Part shown: positions 35,740-46,254 of the stretch, piece after piece | How positions within the stretch are numbered: the stretch's first letter is position 1 | Layout of the letters: every line of letters begins with the position of its first letter | Assembly: GCF_000691145.1 (NCBI RefSeq) | Contig: NZ_ASJC01000005.1 | Location: 248,001-312,000, forward strand | Direction of reading: 5' to 3' | DNA: 64,000 bases | Source: Bacillus altitudinis 41KF2b | GTDB taxonomy: Bacteria > Bacillota > Bacilli > Bacillales > Bacillaceae | The notes under the pieces: generated by a model | What the model saw: only the letters and a program-made list of their open reading frames with translations | Database searches by the model: none | What the model was told of the DNA's origin: nothing | Translations under genes and position numbers: made by a program

Positions 35740-36711
35740 ATGAAACAAGAAAAAGCGATCATAATAGGAGGAGGCCCGTGCGGTCTATCAGCTGCCATTG
35801 CATTCAAGCAAATTGGGATTGATGCACTTGTGATTGAAAAGGGCAATGTGGTCAACAGTATTTATCATTACCCTACACACCAAACCTTCTTCAGTACAAG
35901 TGAAAAGCTTGAGATCGGTGACGTCGCTTTTATCACTGAAAATCGGAAACCCGTTCGTATTCAGGCGCTTTCCTATTACCGAGAGGTGGTCAGACGAAAA
36001 AGCCTTCGTGTGAATGCTTTTGAAAAGGTAAACGCTGTGACGAAAAAAGATGGCCGTTTTACGGTAAATACATCAAAAGACGTCTATACATGTGACTATG
36101 TTGTGATTGCGACTGGGTACTATGATCATCCTAACTATATGAATGTAAAAGGGGAAGACCTTCCTCATGTGTATCATTATTTTAAAGAAGGACACCCCTA
36201 CTTTGATAAAGATGTGACGGTGATCGGCGGGAAGAACTCTAGTGTTGATGCTGCCCTGGAACTTGTGAAATGCGGAAGCAGGGTGACGGTTTTATATAGA
36301 GGAACTGAATATTCATCCAGCATCAAACCTTGGATTTTACCAGAGTTTGAAGCGCTTGTTCGAAATGGCACCATTCGAATGGAGTTCGGTGCAGAGGTGA
36401 AAGAAATAACAGAACAGGATATTGTCTTTACAAACCAGCAGGGCCAAACGGATCGAGTGAAAAGTGATTATGTGTTTGCGATGACAGGTTATCATCCTGA
36501 TCATTCATTTTTAGAAAAAATGGGTGTAACAATCGATCCAGAATCAGGCCGCCCAGCATTTGATGAACAAACAATGGAAACAAATGTAGAAGGTATTTTC
36601 ATTGCAGGGGTCATTGCAGCTGGTAACAACGCCAACGAAATTTTCATTGAAAATGGAAGATTTCATGGTGGGTTAATTGCAGAAGAAATCAACAAAAGAA
36701 TCAACGGGTAA
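35740..36711 (+). CDS. ypdA: YpdA, FAD-dependent (bacillithiol disulfide) reductase
   Basis: 323-residue NADPH:flavin disulfide reductase-type enzyme. N-terminal FAD-binding GGGPCGLSAA includes Cys14, the residue reported as needed for bacillithiol-disulfide reduction by the S. aureus YpdA; second nucleotide-binding motif VIGGKNSSVDAALEL; C-terminal GIFIAGVIAAGNN. It regenerates bacillithiol in Firmicutes. ATG 35740 is preferred since ACAGGAGTGG lies upstream; 20 more codons are open before it. Monocistronic with flanking terminators. Confidence 0.9.
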   Translation: MKQEKAIIIGGGPCGLSAAIAFKQIGIDALVIEKGNVVNSIYHYPTHQTFFSTSEKLEIGDVAFITENRKPVRIQALSYYREVVRRKSLRVNAFEKVNAVTKKDGRFTVNTSKDVYTCDYVVIATGYYDHPNYMNVKGEDLPHVYHYFKEGHPYFDKDVTVIGGKNSSVDAALELVKCGSRVTVLYRGTEYSSSIKPWILPEFEALVRNGTIRMEFGAEVKEITEQDIVFTNQQGQTDRVKSDYVFAMTGYHPDHSFLEKMGVTIDPESGRPAFDEQTMETNVEGIFIAGVIAAGNNANEIFIENGRFHGGLIAEEINKRING

Positions 36712-36712
36712 A

Positions 36713-36750
36713 AAAAGAACTGGGTCCTTCTAAGGGATTCAGTTCTTTTT
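36713..36750 (+). terminator. Terminator after ypdA
   Basis: AAAAGAACTG (36713-36722), 17-nt loop with some inner pairing (TCCTT/AAGGGA), CAGTTCTTTTT (36740-36750). Confidence 0.8.
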
Positions 36751-36866
36751 TATGTAAATTGGGATTATATAGAAGATTATTTTTGGGAAAATGGGCTCGA
36801 GTCATATAAAAAAGGGGTGATTCGTGGTACGATAATAAAGGATAATGTAGGGAAAGAGGTCTGATT

Positions 36867-37523
36867 ATGATCGCAATCATTTCAGCAGGTTTAGCTCCCG
36901 GCATCGCACTTTTAAGTTATTTTTATTTGAAAGATCAATACGACAATGAGCCGGTTCATATGGTCATCAGATCTTTTATGCTAGGTGTCATACTTGTGTT
37001 TCCAACCATGTTTATTCAGTATGTCCTCCAAGAGGAAAATATCGCTACGAATCCTATCGTGATTTCATTTGTGACATCGGGTTTTTTAGAAGAATCATTA
37101 AAGTGGTTTATTTTAATGGTCAGTGTCTATGCGCACGTACAGTTTGATGAACACTATGACGGGATTGTCTATGGAACAAGTGTCTCGCTTGGATTTGCGA
37201 CACTTGAAAATATTCTGTACTTAGTGGGTCATGGGGTAGAGTACGCGTTTACACGTGCCTTGCTGCCTGTATCAAGCCACGCTTTATTTGGTGTGGTGAT
37301 GGGGTTTTATATAGGTAAAGCTCGCTTCTCCGATAAAAAAGAGCAGCGAAAATGGCTGATTCTCTCTTTAATACTTCCTATCCTTTTTCATGGCTTATAT
37401 GATTTCATTCTTCTTGGCATGAAAAATTGGGGATATATTATGTTGCCGTTCATGATTTTTTTATGGTGGTTTGGTCTGCGGAAAGCCAAAAAAGCCCGTG
37501 CGGTGAAGATGGTACAAATTTAA
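36867..37523 (+). CDS. prsW: Site-1 intramembrane metalloprotease PrsW
   Basis: 218-residue polytopic membrane protease of the CPBP-related PrsW family, which makes the first cut in anti-sigma factor RsiW in response to antimicrobial peptides or alkaline shock, so releasing sigma-W. Catalytic residues are in place at the same numbers as in B. subtilis: E75-E76 in GFLEESLKW and H175 in LFHGLYDF. About 7-8 TM helices. SD AAAGAGG is upstream of the ATG. Terminator follows. Confidence 0.93.
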   Translation: MIAIISAGLAPGIALLSYFYLKDQYDNEPVHMVIRSFMLGVILVFPTMFIQYVLQEENIATNPIVISFVTSGFLEESLKWFILMVSVYAHVQFDEHYDGIVYGTSVSLGFATLENILYLVGHGVEYAFTRALLPVSSHALFGVVMGFYIGKARFSDKKEQRKWLILSLILPILFHGLYDFILLGMKNWGYIMLPFMIFLWWFGLRKAKKARAVKMVQI

Positions 37524-37529
37524 ATTGGA

Positions 37530-37562
37530 AAACGTCCTATACGTCTTTAGGGCGTTTTTTGT
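37530..37562 (+). terminator. Terminator after prsW
   Basis: AACGTCCTA and TTAGGGCGTT pair (one G-T) around TACGTC, followed by TTTTTTG. Confidence 0.78.
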
Positions 37563-37655
37563 CTTTTCCATCCAATTCCCTCCTGTGATGAATGTATAAA
37601 AATAGGGATCGGAAGAAACATATATTCAAACATCAAAAGTACAGGAGGATCAAAT

Positions 37656-38576
37656 ATGGACAAAGCTCGTTTCATGAAACAAATCGTCCTTATCTTCTCA
37701 ATTGTTCTGCTCGCGTCTTCATTGATGACAGCTGAAAAAAGTGAAGCTTTCACGAATCAAGTGATTCAGCGGGGAGCTACAGGAGAAGATGTCGTCGAGC
37801 TCCAGGCAAGGCTCCAATACAATGGTTTTTACAATGGAAAAATAGACGGTGTGTATGGCTGGGGAACTTACTGGGCCGTGCGCAATTTTCAAAGCCAGTT
37901 TGGTGTAAAGAAAGTCGATGGACTCGTAGGGGAAAAAACAAAAAGCCTATTAGTTCAAAAGACGAAATACTATAAAGAGTTTGTGCAACAGCAGTTGCAA
38001 AAAGGGAATCAGTTTACGCACTATGGCGGGAAACCTCTTGATCAGCAAACAAAGGCTCCTGCGCAAAGAAACACGCAAAAAAAGACAGCACAAGGTACAA
38101 AAGAGAATCAAAAAAGTCAAAGCGGAGGAAACAGCTCGTCTGGGAAGTCTGGAAACCAGTCAGGAAATGGTCAAGCAAATCAAACGCCGAAACAAACAGC
38201 AGCCAACATGCCAGGTGGTTTTTCAAGCAATGACATTCAGCTCCTTTCACAAGCTGTTTATAGTGAAGCGAGAGGTGAACCTTATGAAGGACAGGTAGCG
38301 ATCGCAGCCGTCATCTTAAACCGTTTAAACAACCCAACCTTTCCAAACACGATTGCTGGTGTCATTTTTGAACCGCTTGCGTTTACCGCTGTAGCAGATG
38401 GACAATTTTATATGGCGCCAAATGAAACCGCTAAAAAGGCAGTATTTGATGCCATTAATGGCTGGGACCCATCTGAAAGCGCCGTTTATTACTTTAACCC
38501 TGATACAGCAACAAGCCCATGGATTTGGGGAAGGCCACAAATTAAACGAATCGGGAAACATATTTTCTGTGAATAA
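37656..38576 (+). CDS. sleB: Spore cortex-lytic enzyme SleB
   Basis: 306 residues. Signal peptide (about 1-31), N-terminal peptidoglycan-binding domain (about 36-105: IQRGATGEDVVELQARLQYN ... ), a low-complexity linker rich in Gln/Lys/Ser/Gly/Asn (about 125-185), and the C-terminal lytic transglycosylase domain (about 190-306, starting LSQAVYSEARGEPYEGQVAI with the catalytic Glu). It cuts muramic-delta-lactam-containing cortex during germination. SD AGGAGG 7 nt before the ATG. It is 16 bp from ypeB, its partner needed for stability and localisation. Confidence 0.96.
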   Translation: MDKARFMKQIVLIFSIVLLASSLMTAEKSEAFTNQVIQRGATGEDVVELQARLQYNGFYNGKIDGVYGWGTYWAVRNFQSQFGVKKVDGLVGEKTKSLLVQKTKYYKEFVQQQLQKGNQFTHYGGKPLDQQTKAPAQRNTQKKTAQGTKENQKSQSGGNSSSGKSGNQSGNGQANQTPKQTAANMPGGFSSNDIQLLSQAVYSEARGEPYEGQVAIAAVILNRLNNPTFPNTIAGVIFEPLAFTAVADGQFYMAPNETAKKAVFDAINGWDPSESAVYYFNPDTATSPWIWGRPQIKRIGKHIFCE

Positions 38577-38592
38577 AAAGAGGTGTAAATAA

Positions 38593-39942
38593 ATGATCAG
38601 AGGAATATTGATTGCTATTTTAGGAATTGCTGTCATCTCAACAGGATACTGGGGTTATAAGGAGCATCAAGAAAAAGATGCAGTGCTGCTTCATGCAGAG
38701 AACAACTATCAAAGAGCCTTCCATGATCTAACGTATCAAGTCGATCAGCTGCACGATAAACTTGGCGCAACACTTGCGATGAACAGCCAAACATCTATAT
38801 CTCCAGCACTTGCAGATGTATGGAGAATGTCATCAGAAGCGCATAACAATGTCAGCCAGCTTCCGCTCACATTGATGCCTTTTAACAAAACAGAAGAGTT
38901 TCTAGCGAATGTCGGTGACTTTAGCTATAAATCGTCACTTAAATCTTTATCAGATGAACCATTAAACAAAGATACACACAAAACAATTACCACTTTATAT
39001 GATCAAGCGGCAGATATTCAAAACGAACTTAGACAAGTGCAGCATCTCGTACTCAACAAAAATTTAAAATGGATGGATGTTGAAATGGCACTGGCTGATG
39101 GAGATCGAAAAAACGACAATACCATCATTGACGGATTAAAAACCGTTGAGAGAAATGCTGATGCGTTTGCAGATGTTGATCTTGGCCCTACAAATGTGTC
39201 AACTGAATCAGAAACGCAAGGCTACAATCACTTAAAAGGGCAAAAGATTTCAAAAAAAGAAGCGATCCGTATCGCCCAGCAATTTGCGCCTGACCATAAC
39301 AAAGATTTCAAGGTGAGAAAAAGTGGGAGTAAAACGAACCGTGATGTCTACAGCCTGTCAATGTCTGACCCAGACAACCGGGCAAACTTTTATTTAGACT
39401 TGACTGAAAAAGGAGGCCATCCTGTTTATCTTCTTCAGAACCGTGAAGTGAACAAACAAAAAATCAGTTTAAATGATGCCTCAGAAAAAGCACTAAGTTT
39501 CTTAAAGAAGCATGGATTCGATACCGAATCATTTCATTTAGATGAGAGTGCGCAATTTGATAATATCGGCGTATTTACCTATGTCCCTTTACAGAATAAC
39601 GTATTGCTTTATCCAGATAGCATTCGAATGAAAGTCGCTTTAGATGATGGAGAGGTTGTGGGATTCTCAGCGAAAGACTATTTAATGAATCACAGAAAAC
39701 GTGACATAAAAGCACCAAAGATTTCTCGAAAAGAAGCTGAAAAGACCTTAAATAAACATGTGAAGATCGAGGATACACATGTAGCTCTTGTTCAAAATGA
39801 TATGTCAGAGGAAGTTCTTTGCTATGAGTTTTTAGGAACCATTAAAAACGACACATACCGAATGTTCATTAATGCAGATACTGGAAAAGAAGAAAGAGTA
39901 GATAAACTAAAAAATGCAGAACCTATATATAAAGACCTATAG
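38593..39942 (+). CDS. ypeB: Germination protein YpeB
   Basis: 449 residues with an N-terminal membrane anchor/signal (about 3-20), a helical N-terminal domain, and three C-terminal PepSY-like domains (about 215-440; repeats such as ISKKEAIRIAQQF, ISLNDASEKALSFLKKHGF and ISRKEAEKTLNKHV). YpeB is incorporated in the spore with SleB and protects it from degradation; loss of one destabilises the other. It is translated right after sleB with SD AAAGAGGTG. A terminator ends the operon. Confidence 0.95.
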   Translation: MIRGILIAILGIAVISTGYWGYKEHQEKDAVLLHAENNYQRAFHDLTYQVDQLHDKLGATLAMNSQTSISPALADVWRMSSEAHNNVSQLPLTLMPFNKTEEFLANVGDFSYKSSLKSLSDEPLNKDTHKTITTLYDQAADIQNELRQVQHLVLNKNLKWMDVEMALADGDRKNDNTIIDGLKTVERNADAFADVDLGPTNVSTESETQGYNHLKGQKISKKEAIRIAQQFAPDHNKDFKVRKSGSKTNRDVYSLSMSDPDNRANFYLDLTEKGGHPVYLLQNREVNKQKISLNDASEKALSFLKKHGFDTESFHLDESAQFDNIGVFTYVPLQNNVLLYPDSIRMKVALDDGEVVGFSAKDYLMNHRKRDIKAPKISRKEAEKTLNKHVKIEDTHVALVQNDMSEEVLCYEFLGTIKNDTYRMFINADTGKEERVDKLKNAEPIYKDL

Positions 39943-39953
39943 AAAAGGAAGCG

Positions 39954-39986
39954 AGGAAAAGGCGAATAAGCCTTTTCCTTTTGTTT
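39954..39986 (+). terminator. Terminator after ypeB
   Basis: GGAAAAGGC, 6-nt loop, GCCTTTTCC, then TTTTGTTTT. Confidence 0.83.
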
Positions 39987-40044
39987 TATACATGGTTTAA
40001 TATAAGAGAGGATACGATTTCACAGATGAAAAGAGTGATGAGGA

Positions 40045-40692
40045 ATGTTACAAATAGGGGATGCAATCACAATTGAGTATGTCAATGAGAACAAAGAAGT
40101 GAAAACTGCAAAATCGAAAGTTTTGGAAAATAATAACGATGATATTTGCATTAATTATCCAGCTGATAAAGAAACGGGGCGCACGATCTATTTAAATCAA
40201 GAAACAGAAATCACCGTCTTCTTTTTCGATGAAAATCAAATTCCATACAAATGTACAAGCAAAGTCATTGGGAAAAGAAAAGAAGATATCCCGATGATTG
40301 TCGTTTCGATTCCGCCAAAAGAAGAAATGATTCGGCTTCAGCGAAGAGAATATCTTCGAGTGGATACGATGGTGAAAGCGTCCATTACGCAAAATGGTGA
40401 AGAAACATTCGACACATTTATTGTCAATATGAGTGCTGGCGGTGTAGCAATTGCTGTTCCAGAAGGTGTCTCACTAAAAGAATATGGCGAGGTCGTCACA
40501 GAGTTTGAACTTTCACTGAAAGAACCAGTGAAAATTAAAGCGATTGCAGAAATGAATCGCGTTTATCAAGATGAACAGACCGGGAAAACAAGAGCGATCA
40601 TGGAATTTACTGAAATCACAAACGACCACCAGCAGCACATCATGAAGTACTGCTTCCAGCAGCAGCTTCTAACACGTGTGAAAAAAGTATAA
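40045..40692 (+). CDS. ypfA: c-di-GMP-binding flagellar-control protein YpfA (DgrA/MotI)
   Basis: 215 residues: an N-terminal YcgR-like domain and a C-terminal PilZ domain (from about 95). The c-di-GMP signature is complete, RLQRREYLRV (R-x-x-x-R) and NMSAGGVAIA ([D/N]-x-S-x-x-G). In B. subtilis the protein inhibits MotA-driven flagellar rotation when c-di-GMP rises, promoting the motile-to-sessile switch. SD TGAGGAATG-type upstream of the ATG. Its 3' flank is a hairpin that includes the ypfB SD. Confidence 0.92.
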   Translation: MLQIGDAITIEYVNENKEVKTAKSKVLENNNDDICINYPADKETGRTIYLNQETEITVFFFDENQIPYKCTSKVIGKRKEDIPMIVVSIPPKEEMIRLQRREYLRVDTMVKASITQNGEETFDTFIVNMSAGGVAIAVPEGVSLKEYGEVVTEFELSLKEPVKIKAIAEMNRVYQDEQTGKTRAIMEFTEITNDHQQHIMKYCFQQQLLTRVKKV

Positions 40693-40709
40693 GAATAAAG
40701 GTTGTCAAA

Positions 40710-40753
40710 AGCTTCCATACTAGAGAGAAAGAATCTAGCGTTGGAGGCTTTTT
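40710..40753 (+). terminator. Hairpin ending ypfA and covering the ypfB SD
   Basis: AGCTTCCA (40710-40717) pairs with TGGAGGCT (40742-40749, one G-U), and CTAGA (40720-40724) with TCTAG (40734-40738). A five-T run follows. The right arm contains GGAGG, the SD of ypfB, whose ATG is at 40756. Confidence 0.55.
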
Positions 40754-40755
40754 GT

Positions 40756-40938
40756 ATGAAAACAATGGAAAGATGGCTATTCAAAGCAGTGCTCATTCAG
40801 CTCATTCTGCTTTTGGCGGTTCAGGTCACCCTTCACTTGACGAAAGGAGAACTATTTTTGTCAAAAGTCGTACAATACGAGGGTGTAAATAACATGAGCA
40901 TTGAAGATTGGATTGAGACATTTAAGCAAAAGGATTGA
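40756..40938 (+). CDS. ypfB: YpfB, small DUF5359 membrane protein
   Basis: 60 residues: an N-terminal TM helix (about 8-27) and a short polar tail ending NNMSIEDWIETFKQKD. Function unknown. The ATG at 40756 is supported by TTGGAGG 8 nt upstream, but that SD is inside a stable hairpin (40710-40749), so translation may depend on opening of this structure. It lies between ypfA and cmk, as in B. subtilis. Confidence 0.8.
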   Translation: MKTMERWLFKAVLIQLILLLAVQVTLHLTKGELFLSKVVQYEGVNNMSIEDWIETFKQKD

Positions 40939-41009
40939 TAGAAAATTCCCCCGTTTGAGCGGTGATCGTGTTACAATTCATAAGGGAGATTCAATCAAGG
41001 AGAGGTATT

Positions 41010-41687
41010 ATGAAAAAGAAATTATCTATCGCAATTGACGGTCCTGCTGCAGCAGGAAAAAGCACTGTGGCAAAAATTGTCGCAGCGAAAAAATCATATA
41101 TTTATATCGATACAGGTGCGATGTACCGCGCAATTACACTTGCGGCACTCAATCAAGGCGTAGACCTTGAAGACGAACAGGCACTTGATGCGTTATTGAA
41201 AAACACAGTCATTGAACTTGTGTCAACTGACGAAGGTCAAAAAGTACATCTAGACACGATTGATGTCACAGAAGACATCAGAACAGACCGTGTGAGCAAT
41301 CAAGTCTCTGTTGTTGCAAAGCATCGAGCTGTTAGGGAAGAAATGGTCCGCAGGCAGCAAGAGCTGGGGAACCGAGGCGGTGTCGTCATGGATGGAAGAG
41401 ACATCGGCACGCATGTTCTTCCAGATGCAGAAGTGAAAATTTTCTTGCTTGCGTCAGTAGAGGAAAGAGCAAAACGCCGTTTTGAAGAAAATCAGAAAAA
41501 AGGCTACGATGTCAATTACGATCAACTGATCGAAGAAATTGCAAGACGTGACAAGCTTGATTCTGAGCGGGAGGTATCACCGCTGAAGAAAGCAGATGAT
41601 GCCATTGAAATTGACACGACTGCCCTTTCTATTCAAGAGGTTGCAGGTAAAATTTTAGATGCAGCAGAGCGTGTAGAAAAACAGTAA
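41010..41687 (+). CDS. cmk: Cytidylate kinase
   Basis: 225 residues; phosphorylates CMP and dCMP with ATP, feeding CTP and dCTP pools. P-loop GPAAAGKST (about 11-19), the CMP-binding [12 protein letters not shown] and the [12 protein letters not shown] / [10 protein letters not shown] substrate-binding and lid motifs are present; no large insert, as in Gram-positive Cmk. ATG 41010 has AAGGAGAGG upstream. A 223-bp gap with possible -10 elements (TATAAT at 41812) separates it from ypfD. Confidence 0.96.
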   Translation: MKKKLSIAIDGPAAAGKSTVAKIVAAKKSYIYIDTGAMYRAITLAALNQGVDLEDEQALDALLKNTVIELVSTDEGQKVHLDTIDVTEDIRTDRVSNQVSVVAKHRAVREEMVRRQQELGNRGGVVMDGRDIGTHVLPDAEVKIFLLASVEERAKRRFEENQKKGYDVNYDQLIEEIARRDKLDSEREVSPLKKADDAIEIDTTALSIQEVAGKILDAAERVEKQ

Positions 41688-41910
41688 GAAATTTTAGAAA
41701 ACTTTTATAAGTTAGAGGTTTATCTCTTGACAAACAAGGTCTTTTATTAGAAGTTTATACTAATACTATTTTTATTGATCATTCAAGCAATTCTGTTGAT
41801 TTGAATGTTTCTATAATACATATTCGGCTGGCAATCATCATGCTAAGGACACATATTCACCCAGTCGTTTTAACTAAGCTGTGTAGGTTTGGACCAAGGA
41901 GGTTATCGAA

Positions 41911-43062
41911 ATGACAGAGGAAATGAATCAAATCGATGTTCAGGTACCAGAGGTTGGAGATGTAGTGAAAGGGATTGTTTCTAAAGTTGAGGACAAGCAT
42001 GTCAATGTAGATATCGTCAATGTGAAACAACCTGGGATCATCCCAATCAGTGAATTATCAAGTCTTCACGTTGAAAAAGCATCAGATGTCGTGAAAGATG
42101 GCGACGAGTTAGAGCTTAAAGTAACAAAGGTCGAAGACGATGCTTTGATTTTATCGAAACGTGCTGTTGATGCAGACCGCGCTTGGGAAGACCTAGAGAA
42201 AAAGTTTGAAACAAAAGAAGTATTTGAAGCAGAAGTAAAAGACGTTGTCAAAGGTGGTCTAGTGGTCGACATTGGTGTTCGCGGATTTATTCCTGCGTCT
42301 CTTGTTGAGGCACACTATGTAGAAGACTTCACTGACTACAAAGGAAAAACACTCTCGCTTGTTGTGGTAGAGCTTGACCGCGAAAAAAACCGCGTGATTC
42401 TATCGCATCGTGCAGTCGTTGAGCAAGAACAATTAGACAAGAAGCAAGACTTCCTGCAAAAGCTTGCAGTAGGCAGTGTGATTGATGGAAAAGTGCAGCG
42501 CCTGACTGACTTTGGTGCATTTGTTGACATTGGCGGCATTGATGGATTAGTTCACATTTCTCAACTATCCCATGCGCATGTCGAAAAGCCATCTGACGTT
42601 GTTGAAGAAGGACAGGAAGTAAAAGTCAAAGTTCTTGCTGTTGACCGCGATAACGAACGTATCTCACTATCTATTAAAGAAACATTACCAGGACCTTGGA
42701 GCCAAATTGGTGAAAAGGTAAAACAAGGTGATGTTCTTGAAGGAACCGTTCAACGTCTTGTGAGCTTTGGAGCATTTGTTGAAATTCTGCCAGGTGTAGA
42801 AGGACTTGTGCATATTTCCCAAATTTCACACAAACATATCGGTACTCCTCAAGAAGTCCTTGAAGAAGGGCAGACTGTGAAAGTGAAAGTGCTTGATGTC
42901 AATGAAGATGAAGAGCGCATTTCACTTAGCATTCGTGAATTAGAAGAGAATCCTGAAAAACAAATCGAAGAGGATTACCGTCAGTATCAGGCGAAAGAAG
43001 AAAATACAAGCGGATTCCAGCTTGGTGACCTGATTGGTGATAAACTCAATAAACTAAAATAA
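41911..43062 (+). CDS. ypfD: S1-domain RNA-binding protein YpfD (ribosomal protein S1 homologue)
   Basis: 383 residues with four S1/OB RNA-binding repeats (about 15-85, 100-168, 187-257 and 274-344), each with the GxxxxGxVxxxxxxGaFVxi pattern and a VKVKVL...D...RISLSIK end. Shorter than proteobacterial S1 (six repeats) and not essential in B. subtilis, where its role in translation is debated. SD AAGGAGG precedes the ATG at 8-9 nt. It is 14 bp upstream of fni. Confidence 0.92.
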   Translation: MTEEMNQIDVQVPEVGDVVKGIVSKVEDKHVNVDIVNVKQPGIIPISELSSLHVEKASDVVKDGDELELKVTKVEDDALILSKRAVDADRAWEDLEKKFETKEVFEAEVKDVVKGGLVVDIGVRGFIPASLVEAHYVEDFTDYKGKTLSLVVVELDREKNRVILSHRAVVEQEQLDKKQDFLQKLAVGSVIDGKVQRLTDFGAFVDIGGIDGLVHISQLSHAHVEKPSDVVEEGQEVKVKVLAVDRDNERISLSIKETLPGPWSQIGEKVKQGDVLEGTVQRLVSFGAFVEILPGVEGLVHISQISHKHIGTPQEVLEEGQTVKVKVLDVNEDEERISLSIRELEENPEKQIEEDYRQYQAKEENTSGFQLGDLIGDKLNKLK

Positions 43063-43070
43063 TTTGGTGA

Positions 43071-44293
<1,223 letters not shown>

Positions 44294-44321
44294 GACATGT
44301 GATGATCACATGTCTTTTTTT
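44294..44321 (+). terminator. Terminator after repeat element B (fni operon)
   Basis: GACATGTGA (44294-44302), 3-nt loop, TCACATGTC (44306-44314), seven T. Confidence 0.85.
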
Positions 44322-44451
44322 ATTGATTTCTTTTGCGAGCGTCTTCCGGGCCTTCTAAAGTTGTTGCCCCTTTGTGATGAATGGATTGATCGCGGTCAGA
44401 TTCAACTCTTCTTGACGCCTTTAGGCGTTTTTCCTGTCTATCCTTACCCAT
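44320..44451 (-). CDS. ypzI: YpzI, small conserved protein
   Basis: A 43-residue, highly charged open frame on the minus strand: begins MGKDRQEKRLKASRRVESDR, ends with GPEDARKRNQ. This matches the YpzI family of tiny Bacillus proteins, unstructured in appearance and of unknown function. The ATG at 44451 has GGAGGG at 7-nt spacing. A sequence resembling a forespore (sigma-G type) promoter lies at 44491-44522. It is missed by length cut-offs but coding use is supported by SD, charge pattern and family resemblance. Confidence 0.8.
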   Translation of the reverse strand: MGKDRQEKRLKASRRVESDRDQSIHHKGATTLEGPEDARKRNQ

Positions 44452-44490
44452 TATACATCCCTCCTCAACTATTAGGGTGTCACCTCTTGT

Positions 44491-44522
44491 TTATTTCATG
44501 CAAATCCCGCACCTTCTCATAC
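44491..44522 (-). promoter_or_regulatory. Possible forespore promoter of ypzI
   Basis: Minus strand: GTATG (44518-44522), 17-bp spacer, CATGAAATA. Each half deviates by one base from the sigma-G consensus. Confidence 0.3.
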
Positions 44523-44569
44523 GTTTAAAAACTGGAGATTTTCCCATAATGTAATTGAGGTGATGAGGG

Positions 44570-45172
44570 TTGGAGGCATTGTACTATTATTGGTCAATAT
44601 GGTTCGTTTGGATTATGGTGACATTTATCATGGAGAAAAGCACGTGGCGCAATGTGCTAGGCGTATGTGTTCTCGTTCATATTATATGCAGTCATGTCAT
44701 GGTTTCTATTTTAGACATGAGGATCAATACAGGATTTTTGTTGACCTTTTTATATGCTTGCATGTCATTCGTGATCTTTCGGCCTGCTCATCGAATCATG
44801 CGAATCATGCAATTAGGTTCAATGGTCAGTGCGTATGCCTTTTTTATGATTTTTGCATTATATGATCCAGTTTGGTTCACGATAATAAAGGTGGACTGGG
44901 TTGTATTTGCCTTGCTGATCTTGATGTGTTTAACATATGGGCATCAGTTAACGGAACGGATCACTTTATGGATGATGGCTATATGTCTGGGGGAAGCCCT
45001 TTATGCGCTTACGATTCATCGCCTCACATCTTCCATTGTCATAGGAGATCTCTCGTTTCTTTCCATGGCTGTTCAAGGAGCTGTCTTTCTATTAGGTGTA
45101 GGTCAGCTTGAAAAACTCTTGAACACCCGTTCATCTAGAAAACCAGTAAAAGGGGCTGCAAAATCAACATGA
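44570..45172 (+). CDS. yphA: YphA, polytopic membrane protein
   Basis: 200 residues, about six TM helices filling most of the sequence and a basic C-terminal tail (NTRSSRKPVKGAAKST). Function unknown. It starts with TTG 44570, with GAGGTGATGAGGG just upstream. It overlaps yphB by 4 bp, so the two are coupled; the context (yphA-yphB-ypzH next to der, gpsA and spoIVA) is conserved with B. subtilis. Confidence 0.82.
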   Translation: MEALYYYWSIWFVWIMVTFIMEKSTWRNVLGVCVLVHIICSHVMVSILDMRINTGFLLTFLYACMSFVIFRPAHRIMRIMQLGSMVSAYAFFMIFALYDPVWFTIIKVDWVVFALLILMCLTYGHQLTERITLWMMAICLGEALYALTIHRLTSSIVIGDLSFLSMAVQGAVFLLGVGQLEKLLNTRSSRKPVKGAAKST

Positions 45173-46053
45173 CGGATTACACGTTTCCTGTGATTATTGG
45201 TGTCATCTTTGGGATGGCGGCTAGGCTTTATATGCTAAGAACTGATTATCGGCAATATCCCACATATATTCATGGACAAGTGATTCACATTGCGCTAGGT
45301 TTTATTGCATCAGGCCTTGGTGCTATTATTATGCCTGCGCTGATACAGGAAGAATTCACTGCAATTACCTTCCTGACGCTTGCAGCCACGCAATTTCGTG
45401 ATGTGCGTAATATGGAAAGAAATACATTGACCCAAATGGATTCGTATGAGCTTGTCTCACGAGGCAGTACATATATCGAAGGCATTGCGATCGCCTTTGA
45501 AAGTCGAAATTATATTGCCATTCTTACTGCCCTTATTACAACGACCGCCTGTATTTTCTTCTCGCTCGTCGTTGGGACAGTGGTCGGTATTCTTTGTTTT
45601 TTCATGGCAAAACTATTAATGTCAGGGAGCCAATTAAAGGATATCGTGAATATTCAAAAAGGGGAACTTCGCTTTGACGGCGCAGGACTTTACGTAAATG
45701 ATATTTACATTATGAATATCGGGCTGCCTGAAAAGCAAAAATTGATTTTAGAGCATGGAATGGGGTTCATCTTGACTCCGAAGAATTTTAACTCGGCCAC
45801 AACCATCGCAAACCTTGGGCAGCGGCAGGCTATCTTATTTGATTTATCCAACGTGCTTGGTGTATACCGAGATTCTGGTGAACCATCGCTTTGTCCGCTC
45901 GCAAAACGTGATCTGAATAATGGCACACTTGGCGTATTCATTTTACCGCAATGGCAGCGTGAAGATTTAGCTGTCCGTGTATTAGAAGAGGTGCCTATTT
46001 TAGAAAATGCCATTAGAATGCCGACAGATTTCATTAAAAAGAAAGTGAGGTAA
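45169..46053 (+). CDS. yphB: YphB, YIEGIA-family membrane protein
   Basis: 294 residues of the family named for its YIEGIA motif, here exactly at residues 102-107. About four N-terminal TM helices (5-22, 38-60, 66-78, 110-150) followed by a cytosolic domain of about 140 residues that ends with a basic tail. Function is not established; the partner small protein downstream belongs to the family described as the capping subunit of the YIEGIA complex, so a two-protein membrane complex is likely. Overlaps yphA; 6 bp from ypzH. Confidence 0.85.
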   Translation: MTDYTFPVIIGVIFGMAARLYMLRTDYRQYPTYIHGQVIHIALGFIASGLGAIIMPALIQEEFTAITFLTLAATQFRDVRNMERNTLTQMDSYELVSRGSTYIEGIAIAFESRNYIAILTALITTTACIFFSLVVGTVVGILCFFMAKLLMSGSQLKDIVNIQKGELRFDGAGLYVNDIYIMNIGLPEKQKLILEHGMGFILTPKNFNSATTIANLGQRQAILFDLSNVLGVYRDSGEPSLCPLAKRDLNNGTLGVFILPQWQREDLAVRVLEEVPILENAIRMPTDFIKKKVR

Positions 46054-46059
46054 TAGGGC

Positions 46060-46254
46060 ATGGCGAACACCATTGAACAATTTATATTGGCTGTGGCGAC
46101 AACAAATAAAGAGCGGGTCATTGGCGGAACAGCCGTTTTTTTCTGTGAAAATAAAGAAGAGCTTGACATGTATGCCATGAATTTAGAGGCCATTTTAGAT
46201 GGAATTGCACACGGCATTGGAGAAGATCTTTATTTGATCGTCAAACATTTTTAA
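46060..46254 (+). CDS. ypzH: Capping complex subunit for YIEGIA (YpzH-type)
   Basis: 64-residue soluble protein (IEQFILAVATTNKERVIGGT, then a helix with GIAHGIGEDLYLIVKHF). It fits the small family annotated as the capping subunit of the YIEGIA membrane protein, and follows yphB by 6 bp with SD-like AGGTAATAGGG. The gene symbol is given by position and should be verified. Probably the third member of the yphA-yphB-ypzH operon. Confidence 0.75.
   Translation: MANTIEQFILAVATTNKERVIGGTAVFFCENKEELDMYAMNLEAILDGIAHGIGEDLYLIVKHF

Noticed and set aside
37563-37655. sigma-G promoter for sleB
   Set aside because: sigma-G control is expected, but the possible boxes (TGTATA and CATATAT) are 20 bp apart rather than 17-18, so no promoter is claimed.
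41688-41910. Promoter for ypfD in the 223-bp gap after cmk
   Set aside because: TTGACA at 41727 and TATAAT at 41812 occur but neither has a partner at proper spacing; no confident call.
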